The notes under the pieces are model-generated. The model made no database searches. It was given only the letters and a program-made list of their open reading frames with translations, and was not told where the DNA came from. From assembly GCA_937770485.1 (NCBI GenBank), contig CALJHX010000011.1, positions 1 to 64,000 on the forward strand: a stretch of 64,000 nucleotides of DNA, given 5' to 3'. Each line of letters begins with the position of its first letter. Position 1 is the first letter of the stretch. Made by a program: the position numbers and the translations under genes. Below are positions 8,514-20,471 of this stretch, piece by piece. The DNA is from an uncultured Verrucomicrobiae bacterium. GTDB taxonomy: Bacteria > Verrucomicrobiota > Verrucomicrobiia > Limisphaerales > UBA1096.

Positions 8514-9897
8514 AACAGATCAAATAATCCTCGCTTCGAATCACCATTCGCTTGTCGGAGAGAATGGGAGCAGCCCAGCAGGGATAACGCAACTCCGGAA
8601 CCTGATGCCGGCCAAGCTCGACCGGCTTCTCTGCGTTGACAGCGAACAGGCCCAGCAGGCCTCCTTCTCCGAGCACAAACAGCCTGCCGTCAGCCATCAC
8701 AGCGGAGCCGCGCCCGTAAACATTGGGCTGTTTGCTGCCGCGCTTTTGCCAGCGCTCGTCGCGGCTCCACTTGATCCTGCCGCTCTCCAGTTCGACACAG
8801 CGAAAATGAGCGTCCGGCTCATCGCGCCCGCTGAAGGCGTACAGGTGTCCATCGTGAAGGATCGGGGTCGTCCAGTGAATCCCCAGCACGGGCTCGAGTC
8901 GGCGGTTGACTTTGCGGCGTTTGTTCGTACTCCAAATTTCGTTGAACGATTTGCCGTCCTCGGCAATGTCGAGCAGGAATGACCCGACGCTGTAGTAGGC
9001 TGCAGAGCAGAAAACTTGGTTGCCGGACACGATCGGATTGGCGGCATTCACCGACTCGTTGACACGCGCGCGAAACCAGCGGCTGAAATTCACGTTGCCC
9101 GTTTTCGGATCCATTGAAACAAGTCCCTGCCGCGTTAGGCTAAGGAGCGTGCGTTTGCCGTGGATCGTAGCCAGCGTGGGTGTGGCGTAACTTGCAAGTT
9201 TCTCGGTGCCTTGCCATCGGACAAGCGGTTCGCCAGGCCAGCCGATCGCCGGTTTGCTCTGCCACGTGTCGCGGCCCGCGCTTTGCCACACCGTTTTGCC
9301 GGTATCCTTGTCGAACGCCACAATCGTCGAGTTCGGCTGCCCGCCGACCATCACGATGAGCAGATCGCCCTCGATCACCGGCGATGCCCCGACGCCGAAA
9401 AAAGCTTCCGTCACTTGAAACTCCTCCGCTGTTTTTCGCTGCCAAACCGGCTTGCCCGTTTTGACGTTGAGACAAAGCAGCACGCCCTCCGCGCCAAAAG
9501 TGTAGCAATGCTTTTCGGTAAGCAGTGGCGTGCAGCGTGGGCCGTTGTTGTAGCCGAAGGGATCGCGGTAATGGGTGGGGGAGGCGTGGCGCCAAACTGG
9601 CTTGGCTGTCTTCGCGTCGAGCGCCTCGACGATTTGCTCGTTGGCGATGCGGTGAAACAAAACCAGATGGCCGTCGCGGATGGACGGTGCGCTGTAGCCG
9701 GTGCCGATCTGTTTTTTCCAAATGACCTTCGGCCCGCCGCTTGGCCAAGCGCTGAGCAGGCCGGTTTCGCTGGAGGTGCCATCGGCACGTGGCCCAAGCA
9801 ATTGTGGCCAATCAGCCGCCACCGCCTTGGCCGAGCCGAGTGTGACGGCAATGATTATTAAGCCGGCGATCGAACAGCGGCCTTTACGAAGAAACAT
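8497..9897 (-). CDS. PQQ-like beta-propeller repeat protein
   Basis: 466 aa from the ATG at 9897, followed by a signal peptide ([20 protein letters not shown], then cleavage near AVAADWPQ). Multiple propeller blades of the PQQ/BamB-like type are seen, with repeated [20 protein letters not shown] and [10 protein letters not shown] tryptophan-docking motifs. The open frame extends upstream to 10071, but that extension lies in an intergenic repeat and is unlikely to be coding; ATG 9915 is a lesser alternative. Verrucomicrobiota and Planctomycetes have many such periplasmic proteins of unknown substrate. The downstream pseudopilin overlaps its 3' end. Confidence 0.85.
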   Translation of the reverse strand: MFLRKGRCSIAGLIIIAVTLGSAKAVAADWPQLLGPRADGTSSETGLLSAWPSGGPKVIWKKQIGTGYSAPSIRDGHLVLFHRIANEQIVEALDAKTAKPVWRHASPTHYRDPFGYNNGPRCTPLLTEKHCYTFGAEGVLLCLNVKTGKPVWQRKTAEEFQVTEAFFGVGASPVIEGDLLIVMVGGQPNSTIVAFDKDTGKTVWQSAGRDTWQSKPAIGWPGEPLVRWQGTEKLASYATPTLATIHGKRTLLSLTRQGLVSMDPKTGNVNFSRWFRARVNESVNAANPIVSGNQVFCSAAYYSVGSFLLDIAEDGKSFNEIWSTNKRRKVNRRLEPVLGIHWTTPILHDGHLYAFSGRDEPDAHFRCVELESGRIKWSRDERWQKRGSKQPNVYGRGSAVMADGRLFVLGEGGLLGLFAVNAEKPVELGRHQVPELRYPCWAAPILSDKRMVIRSEDYLICFDVAK

Positions 9898-9909
9898 CCG
9901 GAGGTTCAC

Positions 9910-10011
9910 CCTCATCCGGCCTTCGGCTACCTTCTCCCTGAGGGAGAAGGAACCAAACGAGACGGGCTTGTCTAGGCTCTCTCTACCAGCGGGAGAGGTT
10001 AGGGGTGAGGG
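9910..10011. repeat. REP/BIME-like intergenic palindromic repeat
   Basis: Outer arms ccctcatcc (from 9910) and ggggtgaggg (near 10002-10011) enclose a nearly continuous hairpin at 9930-9950 (ccttctccct, one base, agggagaagg) and a second imperfect hairpin ctctctaccagcgggagag. From memory this resembles the widespread bacterial intergenic family built around ccctcaccc and ctctcccgc. It lies just upstream of the PQQ-propeller gene. Confidence 0.6.
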
Positions 10012-10127
10012 AGAAAACAACCTCCCACTTGAGGAGACATCAACCCAAGACCAAGTTGCAAAATTGTGCACGCGTTTTTTGTAATCAATCGGAGCTTCAC
10101 TGAAAACTGAAAACCGAAACTAAAAAA

Positions 10128-11219
10128 CTAAATCCCCCGGTTTATTTTCCAGAGCAGCACGCAACCGATGCCCTGGAACAAGAAGTTCGGCATCCACATC
10201 CAGAGGTGTGGCAACAGGCTGGGATGCCCCTCGAGCGCCTGACCCAGCACGATGAGCCCGTAGTAGGCGGTCACCAAAACCAGCGCCATGGCGATGCCAA
10301 TGTTGGTCTCGCGGCGGTGCGTGCGGATGGCGAGAGGGATGCCGATCAGCGTGAATCCGATGCACGCAAACGAGAGCGCCACCTTTTGGTGGAGCTGAAT
10401 CTGGGCTGGCGTGGGGTCTGCACCCTGCTGTTTCAACTCGGCGATGCGCGCGCGCAGTTGGCCAAAGCCAAGCTCCTTCAGCTTAGGGGGGCGTTGCTTG
10501 GACGCCTCCGTTTTTTTGCCGAGTGCCATTGGGCCGTACTTCGAGTAAATGAACGTGCGCTCCTTGCCGTCGCTGAACTCGAAGCCGTCGACGGTTCGTA
10601 GCGTGAGTATCACTTGTTCCGTCTTGGCGTCCACCCCTAGCGAGGCTTCCTCGGCGTGCATGCGCAGCTTGAGGTTGCCGTCCTCGTTGTGCTGATAAAT
10701 CACCACGTCGCGAAGCGTGTCGCCGTCGATCGAGCCGACGTAAACGCGGTGGCCAGGGAAGTCGGTGAACCCTTTCTCGGTGAGCAGCGCGGTGGTGTTC
10801 TTGAGCCCGTACTCGAAGAGCATCGCTTTGTAGGCCAGGCGGCATTGCGGCGCGACGTGTAGGTTCATCCAACCGGACAACGCCGACATCAGCACGCCGA
10901 TTGCTAGAACCGGCGCGGAGAGCGAGAGCAGGCTGATGCCGCCAGCGCGGGCGGCGGTGAGCTCGTGCTCGGCGCTGAACCGCCCGAACACCAGTAGCGT
11001 GGCGGTGAGCATCCCCATCGGCATGGAGTAAACGAGTACGTACGGTATGAGCAGCCCGATCGCCTTGAGCAGGAAGCCGGGCGCGACCTGGCCCGAAGCT
11101 ATCAGCGTGGCGATTTCCTTGAACAAGTTGCCCAGCAGCAGCACGAAGGTGAACACCAGCACCGTCATCAGCAGGGTGGCCAATGTTTCTCGTGTCAAAT
11201 AAAGATGCAGGGTTCTCAT
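10128..11219 (-). CDS. LptF/LptG-family lipopolysaccharide export permease (YjgP/YjgQ)
   Basis: 363 aa from the ATG at 11219 (MRTLHLYLTRETL). The open frame continues upstream to 11744, but that part is antisense to the DUF1080 gene. Three N-terminal membrane helices (about 10-35, 50-80, 95-120) are followed by a large periplasmic jellyroll-like region (about 130-260) and three C-terminal helices (from VALSFACIGFTLIGIPLAIR on), the family layout. LptF/LptG form the transmembrane core of the LptB2FG transporter that extracts LPS from the inner membrane. An LptE-like gene lies at the far end of the window. Which of F or G it is cannot be settled by eye. Confidence 0.88.
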   Translation of the reverse strand: MRTLHLYLTRETLATLLMTVLVFTFVLLLGNLFKEIATLIASGQVAPGFLLKAIGLLIPYVLVYSMPMGMLTATLLVFGRFSAEHELTAARAGGISLLSLSAPVLAIGVLMSALSGWMNLHVAPQCRLAYKAMLFEYGLKNTTALLTEKGFTDFPGHRVYVGSIDGDTLRDVVIYQHNEDGNLKLRMHAEEASLGVDAKTEQVILTLRTVDGFEFSDGKERTFIYSKYGPMALGKKTEASKQRPPKLKELGFGQLRARIAELKQQGADPTPAQIQLHQKVALSFACIGFTLIGIPLAIRTHRRETNIGIAMALVLVTAYYGLIVLGQALEGHPSLLPHLWMWMPNFLFQGIGCVLLWKINRGI

Positions 11220-11328
11220 CCGGCGAGCGCCCTCGGTGGCGAGGCGCGCCATTGTTGGAGGCGCTTGTCCAAGCGCGCAAGGTTTATGCGGCGTGACAGA
11301 CCAACGAGCCTGCGGTAGCGACCTAACC

Positions 11329-12153
11329 ATGCACTCTAATTCTGGTACCGTTTCACGTCGCACTTTCCTCAAGAAAACCACCGCTACCACGGCTGCTGTC
11401 GTCGCTTTGCCGCTTGCCAAATCGGTCGCTGCCGAGGGCGACTGGATCAAGCTTTTCGACGGCAAGACGCTCGACGGCTGGCACAAAAACCCGAAACGCA
11501 TCGGCCATGGCACTGGCGGCAAATGGATTGTTGAGGGCGGCGCGATCGTCGGCGAGCAGGATCCCCCGGGCTCCGGCAACGGCGGAATTTTATTGAGCGA
11601 CCGGAAGTTCGGCGACTTCGAGGTGAAGATCGACATGAACCACGACTGGGGCCCGTGCTCTGGGTTTTTCCTGCGCTCCAACGACAAGGGACAGTGCTTC
11701 CAGGTGATGGTCGACTTCCACGATGCCGGCAACGTCGGGCACATTTACGGCGAGGGCACCGGCGCATTCAACAATCGCGCCTTCGACATCAACGGCCAGA
11801 TGAAGGACGGCAAGTTGGTGGCGATCACCGGCGACAACGTTCGCAAGCCAAGCGAGCATGGCTGCGTGTACACCTGCACGCCGGGCGAGTGGGTGAAGGC
11901 ATGGCGCGTCGGCAAATGGAACACGCTGAAGGTGCGCTGCGTCGGCAAATACCCGCGCATCACCACTTGGCTCAACGGACAGAAGATCTGCAAGTTCGAC
12001 GGCGCGACCTTCAATCAATCGCAGTACGATCGCAAAAAGGTATACGGCATCCTCGGCGATAAAGGCTCGATTGACGTAAAGGTACACGGCGGCGGCGGCT
12101 GGCCCAAGGGTGCGAAAGTGCGCTGGCGCAATATTCTCGTCCGAGAACTCTAA
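11329..12153 (+). CDS. Tat-exported DUF1080 (3-keto-disaccharide hydrolase-like) protein
   Basis: 274 aa. The ATG at 11329 directly precedes a twin-arginine signal (SRRTFLKKTTATTAAVVALPLA). The mature part is a DUF1080 concanavalin-like sandwich: WIKLFDGKTLDGW at the start, FEVKIDM, GFFLRSND, WNTLKVRCVG, TTWLNGQKICKF and a terminal WRNILVREL strand. Some family members hydrolyse 3-keto-glycosides; the substrate here is unknown. It is divergent from lptF/G (109 bp) and convergent with hemC, and shares a stop-codon hairpin with hemC. Confidence 0.88.
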   Translation: MHSNSGTVSRRTFLKKTTATTAAVVALPLAKSVAAEGDWIKLFDGKTLDGWHKNPKRIGHGTGGKWIVEGGAIVGEQDPPGSGNGGILLSDRKFGDFEVKIDMNHDWGPCSGFFLRSNDKGQCFQVMVDFHDAGNVGHIYGEGTGAFNNRAFDINGQMKDGKLVAITGDNVRKPSEHGCVYTCTPGEWVKAWRVGKWNTLKVRCVGKYPRITTWLNGQKICKFDGATFNQSQYDRKKVYGILGDKGSIDVKVHGGGGWPKGAKVRWRNILVREL

Positions 12154-12222
12154 CTTGCGAGCCAAAGCGTCGCGACAGCGTCTTGGGGTGCGGCTCTCCG
12201 CGCCGCTTTGGCTCGCAAGTTA
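12151..12222. terminator. Long inverted repeat covering both stop codons of convergent genes
   Basis: A perfect 19-nt inverted repeat with arms at 12151-12169 (taacttgcgagccaaagcg) and 12204-12222, and a 34-nt middle. The left arm begins with the TAA of the DUF1080 gene and the right arm ends with the TAA of hemC on the other strand. It probably acts as a bidirectional terminator, although no U-tract follows. The middle matches a second copy at 53780-53822 (38 of 43 positions), so it belongs to a dispersed repeat family. Confidence 0.65.
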
Positions 12223-13194
12223 CAGGTTGGCTTTGACTTGGTCGGCGAGCGCTTGACCAAGGGCTTGGCTTTCATCGAGTTCACCAGTGACGGTTGACTC
12301 GCTGTATTGAGTGCCGTCGCCGAATGAGAGGCCGGGCATGTGGGTTTTCTCGCGGCGCACCTCGGCGTGTGCGGCGACAGGGCTTTGGCAACCGCCACCC
12401 ATTGCGCTCAAAAACGACCGCTCGGCCTCGGCACAAACCTGCGTGTTGAAGTGGTTCAGCCGCTGGCAGAGCTTGGCAATGCGCTCGTCGTTTTCACGTA
12501 TCTCAATGCCAATCGCCCCTTGGCCAACGCACGGCAGCATCTCGCTCGTCTCGACGATCGTTGCGCAGGTGCCGTCCGGCACGGCGTCGCCCCGGAGCAG
12601 GCCGTCTTTGCCGGCCTCGAAGTCGAGCCGCCGTAGCCCGGCGTGCGCCAAAACGGTGGCGTCGATCTGTGGGTCGATGGCGAGTTTATCGAGGCGTGTG
12701 GGGACGTTACCGCGAATCTCGATGATGTTCCAGTCGGGTCGCAGCCGAAGCAGTTGTGCCTTACGGCGTGGACTGCTAGTGGCGACAGTGAGGTCGGCCG
12801 GCAGTTGGGCAATTGTCAGGCCGGGAGCAAAGCCACGCCGATCCGATTGGTCGCGGTAGAGCAGAACTTCGCGGGGATCCTCGCGCTTGGTGATCGCGCC
12901 GAGCGTGAGCCCGGCCGGCAGTTCAGTCGGCAGATCCTTCAGGCTGTGCACCGCGAGGTCGGCGCGATTTTTCACCAGCGCGACCTCGAGTTCCTTGGTG
13001 AAGAGACCCTTGGGCAGCGACTGGCCCGGTTTGACGCCCTGTGTCTGCAGCTTGTCGCCGGTGGTCTTTAGAATCTTTATCTCGAAGTTAAGTTGAGGGA
13101 ATGCCTTGCGGCACTGGGCAAAAATCATGTTTGCCTGTGCGAGTGCAAGGGCGCTGCCCCGGGTGGCGATGCGAATGGTGTTTATGTCGGGCAA
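12220..13194 (-). CDS. hemC: Porphobilinogen deaminase (hydroxymethylbilane synthase)
   Basis: 324 aa, normal length. It polymerises four porphobilinogen molecules into hydroxymethylbilane in tetrapyrrole synthesis. Seen: IRIATRGSALALAQ at the N-terminus, the catalytic Asp87 in HSLKDLP, the arginine-rich substrate site SSPRRKAQLL, and the dipyrromethane cofactor cysteine C269 in GGGCQSP. It lies 14 bp downstream of hemA on the same strand, within a ccsA-like/hemA/hemC run. Its stop codon sits in the shared hairpin. Confidence 0.97.
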   Translation of the reverse strand: MPDINTIRIATRGSALALAQANMIFAQCRKAFPQLNFEIKILKTTGDKLQTQGVKPGQSLPKGLFTKELEVALVKNRADLAVHSLKDLPTELPAGLTLGAITKREDPREVLLYRDQSDRRGFAPGLTIAQLPADLTVATSSPRRKAQLLRLRPDWNIIEIRGNVPTRLDKLAIDPQIDATVLAHAGLRRLDFEAGKDGLLRGDAVPDGTCATIVETSEMLPCVGQGAIGIEIRENDERIAKLCQRLNHFNTQVCAEAERSFLSAMGGGCQSPVAAHAEVRREKTHMPGLSFGDGTQYSESTVTGELDESQALGQALADQVKANL

Positions 13195-13208
13195 AGTGAA
13201 GGTTGTCG

Positions 13209-14273
13209 TCAGCTGCCGGCCTGCTGTTCGCGGAAGCCGAGTTTGGTGTTGCCTGGATGTGACTGGAGGCTATCGAGCAGTTCGTTGCGTTTCCTGGCGA
13301 TGAGGCGTTTGCACAACTCGAGCTCGGCCTTGCGCTGCTCGAGGTACTGTCCGGCGATCCCTTGGAGGTCGTCGATGTTGTAAACGTACACGTTCTCGAG
13401 TTGGTTACAGTCAGGATCGATGTCGCGCGGCACGGCAATATCCACGAGCAGCAGCGGTCGGTGGCCACGCTGCTGGAGCAACCCCTCAAGCTTGTCGCGT
13501 GTGAGCACGTAGTGAGGTGCCGCGGTACTGCTGATGATAATGTCAACCTGCTTGAATTCCTGCTCCCACGTGTCGAAGCCGACGGCGCGGCCGTCGAGTT
13601 CGGTAGCCAGCGTGACGGCCCGGTCGTGTGAGCGGTTTGAGACGAGGACACTTTGCGCGCCCCGGCTTTTGAGGGCGCGGGCGGCTTTTTCGCTCGTGTC
13701 GCCGGCGCCGATCACGAGTACCTGCCGCGACTTGAGTGAGTCGAAAATGGACTCGGCCAATTCCACCGCCACCGAGCTGACGGAGATGCTGCCGCGCTGA
13801 ATCTGCGTTTCCGAACGGACGAGCTTGGCCACGTTGAATGCTTTTTGAAATGTCTTGTTCAGCAGCGCGCCGGTGGCCTTCTCGGCGTGGGCGAGTTTGT
13901 AGGCTTGCTTGAGTTGGCCGAGGATTTCCGTCTCGCCAAGCACCATCGAGTCGATGCCGCACGACACGCGGAAGAGGTGATCGACACTTTGCGGATCGCC
14001 GTACGTGTAGAGTTCGTCGCTGGGAGCCGGGCCGAGGTCATGAAAATCGCAAAGGAACTGGTGCAGCGCCTGGCCAAGCGCGGGATCGTTGTCGCGGGTG
14101 GCTGCGTAAATCTCCACGCGATTGCAGGTGGAGAGGATCACAGCCTCGTCGGCAATGCCGCGCTCGCGCAGTTGGCCAAGCGCGTCGGCGATCTGCGCAT
14201 TGGAAAAGGCAAAGCGCTCCCGCAACTCGACCGGAGATGAGTGATGGCTTAAGCCTGTGACAACAATCGGCAT
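13209..14273 (-). CDS. hemA: Glutamyl-tRNA reductase with short C-terminus
   Basis: First enzyme of the C5 tetrapyrrole pathway, reducing glutamyl-tRNA(Glu) to glutamate-1-semialdehyde. The catalytic Cys50 lies in STCNRVEIYA; the binding region GLSHHSSPVELRER, GETEILGQLKQAY and the NADPH site VLVIGAGDTSEKAA are present. At 354 aa it is 60 or more residues shorter than the usual 420 or so. It stops soon after the long linking helix (QYLEQRKAELELCKRLIARKR), so most of the C-terminal dimerization domain is missing. There is no room for it before hemC, and I see no matching sequence in another frame. Confidence 0.93.
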   Translation of the reverse strand: MPIVVTGLSHHSSPVELRERFAFSNAQIADALGQLRERGIADEAVILSTCNRVEIYAATRDNDPALGQALHQFLCDFHDLGPAPSDELYTYGDPQSVDHLFRVSCGIDSMVLGETEILGQLKQAYKLAHAEKATGALLNKTFQKAFNVAKLVRSETQIQRGSISVSSVAVELAESIFDSLKSRQVLVIGAGDTSEKAARALKSRGAQSVLVSNRSHDRAVTLATELDGRAVGFDTWEQEFKQVDIIISSTAAPHYVLTRDKLEGLLQQRGHRPLLLVDIAVPRDIDPDCNQLENVYVYNIDDLQGIAGQYLEQRKAELELCKRLIARKRNELLDSLQSHPGNTKLGFREQQAGS

Positions 14274-14276
14274 CGC

Positions 14277-15101
14277 TTACGGGGTGGGGTTATGAATTCC
14301 CGAGAGTAGGTTCGTCCCCCAGAACGTGAGGATAACAAACCCGAAGGCGACGATCGCCGACCAGGCGTAGCGATGTCCGCGTTGGTCAAACTTCCAGTGA
14401 AGCAAAAGCAGCACGCTGTAGATCGCCCAGACGAGCATCGACCAGATGACCTTGGGGTCGCCTTTGAATGATGCACCCTCGGGCAACTCGACGTACGCCG
14501 CGCCCAGGCCCAGGCCGGTCGTGAGCAGTGCCAGGCCGGTCGCGAGCGAAACGGTGATCATTTTTTCCAAGCGCTGGATCGGCGGTAGCAGGGTGAAGAG
14601 CGCGCGTGCCCGGTGGAATTTCAGGTTGCGCTCCTGCGTGAGGAACATGCTCCCGGCGACGGCGCTCAAACCGAACGCCCCGTAGCCGAGCATAATCATC
14701 GCGGCGTGCAGACTGGCCCACCCGTTGGTGAACTGCGGCTTGCCGGTCGGTGGCGGGTCGAGGCCAGGCATTAGAGCAAAGACGCCGACGCAAAATAACA
14801 ACGGCGATGTGAACACGCCGAGGAAACGCAACCTTGGCCAAAGGCCGAAAACAAGGCTTCCAGCGGCGATCGTCCACAGGACAAACGCGGTGGCCTCGTA
14901 CAGATTGTTCACCGGGCAGTGCTGCAGCGAAAAGCCGCGCTTGGCCATGGCGACGGTGTGCAGCACGAACGCGATGGCGAGCAGGCTGTAGTTGATCCAG
15001 TTGTCCCGCTGGAAACCGCGCCGCCAAAGGAAGGCGGAGTAAAGCATGCTGGCGCCGTAAACTACGACGGCAGACAAAAACCATTGGCGTGCAGGATCCA
15101 A
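14277..15101 (-). CDS. CcsA/HemX-type cytochrome c assembly membrane protein
   Basis: 274 aa with about eight hydrophobic segments. It has the family core: HxxxM-type helices (FVLHTVAMAKRGFSLQHCPVNNLYEA), a conserved histidine in WASLHAAMIMLGYGAFGLSA, and a terminal region with DPKVIWSMLVWAIYS, the reduced form of the WWD-type motif. In other bacteria HemX/CcsA genes precede hemA, as here, where 3 bp separates the two. The role is probably haem handling for c-type cytochromes, which fits the PSCyt genes nearby. CcsA and HemX cannot be told apart by eye. Confidence 0.85.
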   Translation of the reverse strand: MDPARQWFLSAVVVYGASMLYSAFLWRRGFQRDNWINYSLLAIAFVLHTVAMAKRGFSLQHCPVNNLYEATAFVLWTIAAGSLVFGLWPRLRFLGVFTSPLLFCVGVFALMPGLDPPPTGKPQFTNGWASLHAAMIMLGYGAFGLSAVAGSMFLTQERNLKFHRARALFTLLPPIQRLEKMITVSLATGLALLTTGLGLGAAYVELPEGASFKGDPKVIWSMLVWAIYSVLLLLHWKFDQRGHRYAWSAIVAFGFVILTFWGTNLLSGIHNPTP

Positions 15102-15254
15102 AATTCAGTGCGGCTTAGCCAAGCGCCGCAAGGCAGGGCAGTCTAGGCCAAAACCCCGCCGCATCAAATGAAAGATACCTCCCAAAGAGTACGTTTTGGG
15201 TTGGCAAGGTGATTTCAAGTTGATGGCTTACTGGCTTTGTTGCAGTTTTCGCGC

Positions 15255-15461
15255 ATGGAAATTGTCTTTAGCGTCACACCGGAATCGGATGGCGGCTTTG
15301 TTGCTGAGTGCCTGTCGCATGACATATTTACCCAGGGCGATGACTGGAACCCACTGCGAACCCATGTTGGCAAGGCTGTCGACGCATACTTCTTCGATCA
15401 ACAAAAAGCCGATTCGATCCGGGTGCATCTCGTGGGTGACGAAGTGGTGGGAGCCTGGTGA
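15255..15461 (+). CDS. hicB: HicB-like antitoxin
   Basis: 68 aa from the ATG at 15255; a TTG at 15237 would add six residues. It shows the small beta-alpha fold of HicB partial-RNase H antitoxins: VTPESDGGFVAECLSHDIFTQGDDW, then a helix and RVHLVGDEVV. It lacks a long C-terminal DNA-binding domain. Its TGA overlaps the GTG start of a decayed HicA (GTGA), the order hicB-hicA. With the toxin broken, the antitoxin may be a relic. Confidence 0.75.
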   Translation: MEIVFSVTPESDGGFVAECLSHDIFTQGDDWNPLRTHVGKAVDAYFFDQQKADSIRVHLVGDEVVGAW

Positions 15462-15663
15462 AGCTGCCTCGAAATCTGACCGGGTACAAAATGATCAAAC
15501 TGCTCTGCCGCGATTTTGAGTACCGTGAAATACATCAGGTACGCAGTTACGTTCTCCTGGAAACAGATACTCCGAGGCATTATTGAATTCCTGTTCCTGA
15601 CCATTCGCCTCTTCGGCTTGAGAGACGCTGAACGCCATTTTGAGGGCTGTGGCGATAGTGTAG
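15458..15663 (+). pseudogene. hicA: Decayed HicA-like mRNA interferase
   Basis: The reading frame from GTG 15458 gives VKLPRNLTGYKMIKLLCRDF, a typical HicA N-terminus, up to an in-frame TGA at 15584-15586. Directly after it the same frame continues with IPVPDHSPLRL, matching the conserved VPxHxxLxxGTL region. Near 15619-15622 a frame change is needed to read ETLNAILRAVAIV and a TAG at 15661-15663, the normal HicA end. The catalytic GSH motif is replaced by RSY. So one nonsense codon, one frameshift and loss of the active-site histidine mark it as inactive. Confidence 0.8.
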
Positions 15664-15798
15664 GGGGTCGATAAACGGGACATCTTGAAACATCTAAACG
15701 ATCGGTTCAAACGACTCGGAGACAAGTCGGACAAGGGACGCTTTTTTTTGGTGGACTGTTTTTCGAGGGAAGTACTTTAGCCAAGCGCTTGGCCGACA

Positions 15799-18846
<3,048 letters not shown>

Positions 18847-18979
18847 TTTTTAACAAAGGCGGTGGACGCTACGGCATGTCCGCTAGCGCGTCAAAGGTTT
18901 CCATTGGCCAAGAGGGAGGGCAAGCGGGAGGGGGTTTTTGTTGGAATGCCCAGCGGCCTGCCGTAAAACCTCCTGCCGG

Positions 18980-20380
18980 ATGAAAAAATCATCGCCAGTG
19001 TCGCGGAGCGGCCGGTTTAGCAGTGGGCCGGGTCTGGACGTGGCCAAGTTCACCGAGTCGATCTCGTTCGACCGCCGGTTGTGGCGGCATGACCTCGTGG
19101 GCTCCATCGCCCACGCCACTATGCTTGGGGACATCGGTGTGCTCACCAAGGCCGAGGCCAAGCGCGTGGTTCGCGCTCTCGAGGCAATCGGCGACGATAT
19201 CGAGTCCGACCGGTTCGAGTGGGACGAGTCTCTTGAGGACGTCCACATGAACCTCGAGGCCGAGCTGACCCGGCGCGAGCCGGCCGGGGCCAAGCTGCAC
19301 ACCGGCCGCTCGCGTAACGATCAGGTCGCGCTAGACATGCGAATGTGGCTCCGCGACGAGATCGTCGAGCTGGAGCTGGAACTACGCTCGCTGCAACAGG
19401 CGCTCGTCGCGCTTGGCCAAGCGAACGACAGTATCGTCATCCCCGGCTACACACACCTTCAACGCGCTCAGCCTGTTTACTTCGCTCACCATTTGCTGGC
19501 ATACGTCGAGATGATCGAGCGGGACCGCGAGCGGCTGCTCGATGCCTTCTCGCGTGTGAACGTCTGTCCGCTGGGTAGCGGCGCGCTGGCCGGCTCCACG
19601 CTGCCGCTCGACCGCAACCAAGTTGCCGCAATGCTGGGCTTCGAGGATTCGCGGGGCAGGCCGGTGGTTTCGCAAAACTCGATGGACGCCGTGAGCGACC
19701 GCGACTTCGCGGTGGAGTTTTGTTTCGTCGCGTCGCTGCTGGGCGTGCACCTGTCGCGGCTCGCGGAGGACGTTATTCTGTGGTCGAGCAGCGAGTTTGA
19801 TTTCATCCGCATCGCTGACGCGTACACGACTGGCTCGTCGCTCATGCCGCAAAAGAAAAACCCGGACGTCGCCGAGCTTGCCCGTGGCAAGAGCGGCCGG
19901 CTCATCGGCAACCTCGTGTCGCTGCTGACGTTGCTCAAGGGATTGCCGATGACGTACAACCGCGATTTGCAGGAGGACAAGGAGCCGTTGTTCGACAGCA
20001 TCGACAGCGTCCGCGCCACCGTGCGGTTGACGGCGGCCATGCTGCAGCACACTAGCGTGAACGCCGGGGCGTGTGCCGCCGCCGCTGCTGACCCCGCGTT
20101 ACTGGCGACCGATTTGGCCGACTGGCTCGTCGGTCAAAAAGTACCGTTCCGCGAGGCTCACCACTTGGTTGGCGAGGTCGTCGGTCTGGCCGAGAAATCG
20201 GCCAAGCCGCTGAACAGGTTGACGCTCAAGGAGTTGCAGGGCGTCAGCCGGAAATTTAAGGCCGGTGCGCTGGAGGTTTTCGAGCTGAAACAGGCCTTAG
20301 CCAAGCGCACCGCGACCGGATCGCCCGGTACGAAAGAGGTCAAAAAACAGCTCCGCCGCTGGGTCAAACGCCTGGGCTAA
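18980..20380 (+). CDS. argH: Argininosuccinate lyase
   Basis: 466 aa from the ATG at 18980 (MKKSSPVSRSGRFSSGPGLD); the open frame begins earlier at 18938 without support. It cleaves argininosuccinate to arginine and fumarate, the last step of arginine synthesis. Superfamily signatures are HTGRSRNDQVALDMR, GYTHLQRAQPVYF and the GSSLMPQKKNP loop with the catalytic serine. One copy of the 12-bp palindrome at 19411-19422 encodes LGQA. No other arg genes are adjacent; it stands alone between secA and pseudopilin genes. Confidence 0.97.
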   Translation: MKKSSPVSRSGRFSSGPGLDVAKFTESISFDRRLWRHDLVGSIAHATMLGDIGVLTKAEAKRVVRALEAIGDDIESDRFEWDESLEDVHMNLEAELTRREPAGAKLHTGRSRNDQVALDMRMWLRDEIVELELELRSLQQALVALGQANDSIVIPGYTHLQRAQPVYFAHHLLAYVEMIERDRERLLDAFSRVNVCPLGSGALAGSTLPLDRNQVAAMLGFEDSRGRPVVSQNSMDAVSDRDFAVEFCFVASLLGVHLSRLAEDVILWSSSEFDFIRIADAYTTGSSLMPQKKNPDVAELARGKSGRLIGNLVSLLTLLKGLPMTYNRDLQEDKEPLFDSIDSVRATVRLTAAMLQHTSVNAGACAAAAADPALLATDLADWLVGQKVPFREAHHLVGEVVGLAEKSAKPLNRLTLKELQGVSRKFKAGALEVFELKQALAKRTATGSPGTKEVKKQLRRWVKRLG

Positions 20381-20471
20381 GATAAGCAAAACAGGAGTTG
20401 CAGAGGGTTCAAACATGGAGTAATTTTCCCTTTCTGACTAATCCATTCATTATAAGTTAATAGGTCAATTT

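Noticed and set aside
15398-15734. Two minus-strand ORFs over the HicA region
   Set aside because: The plus strand reads as a degraded HicA along its whole length, which explains the region better.
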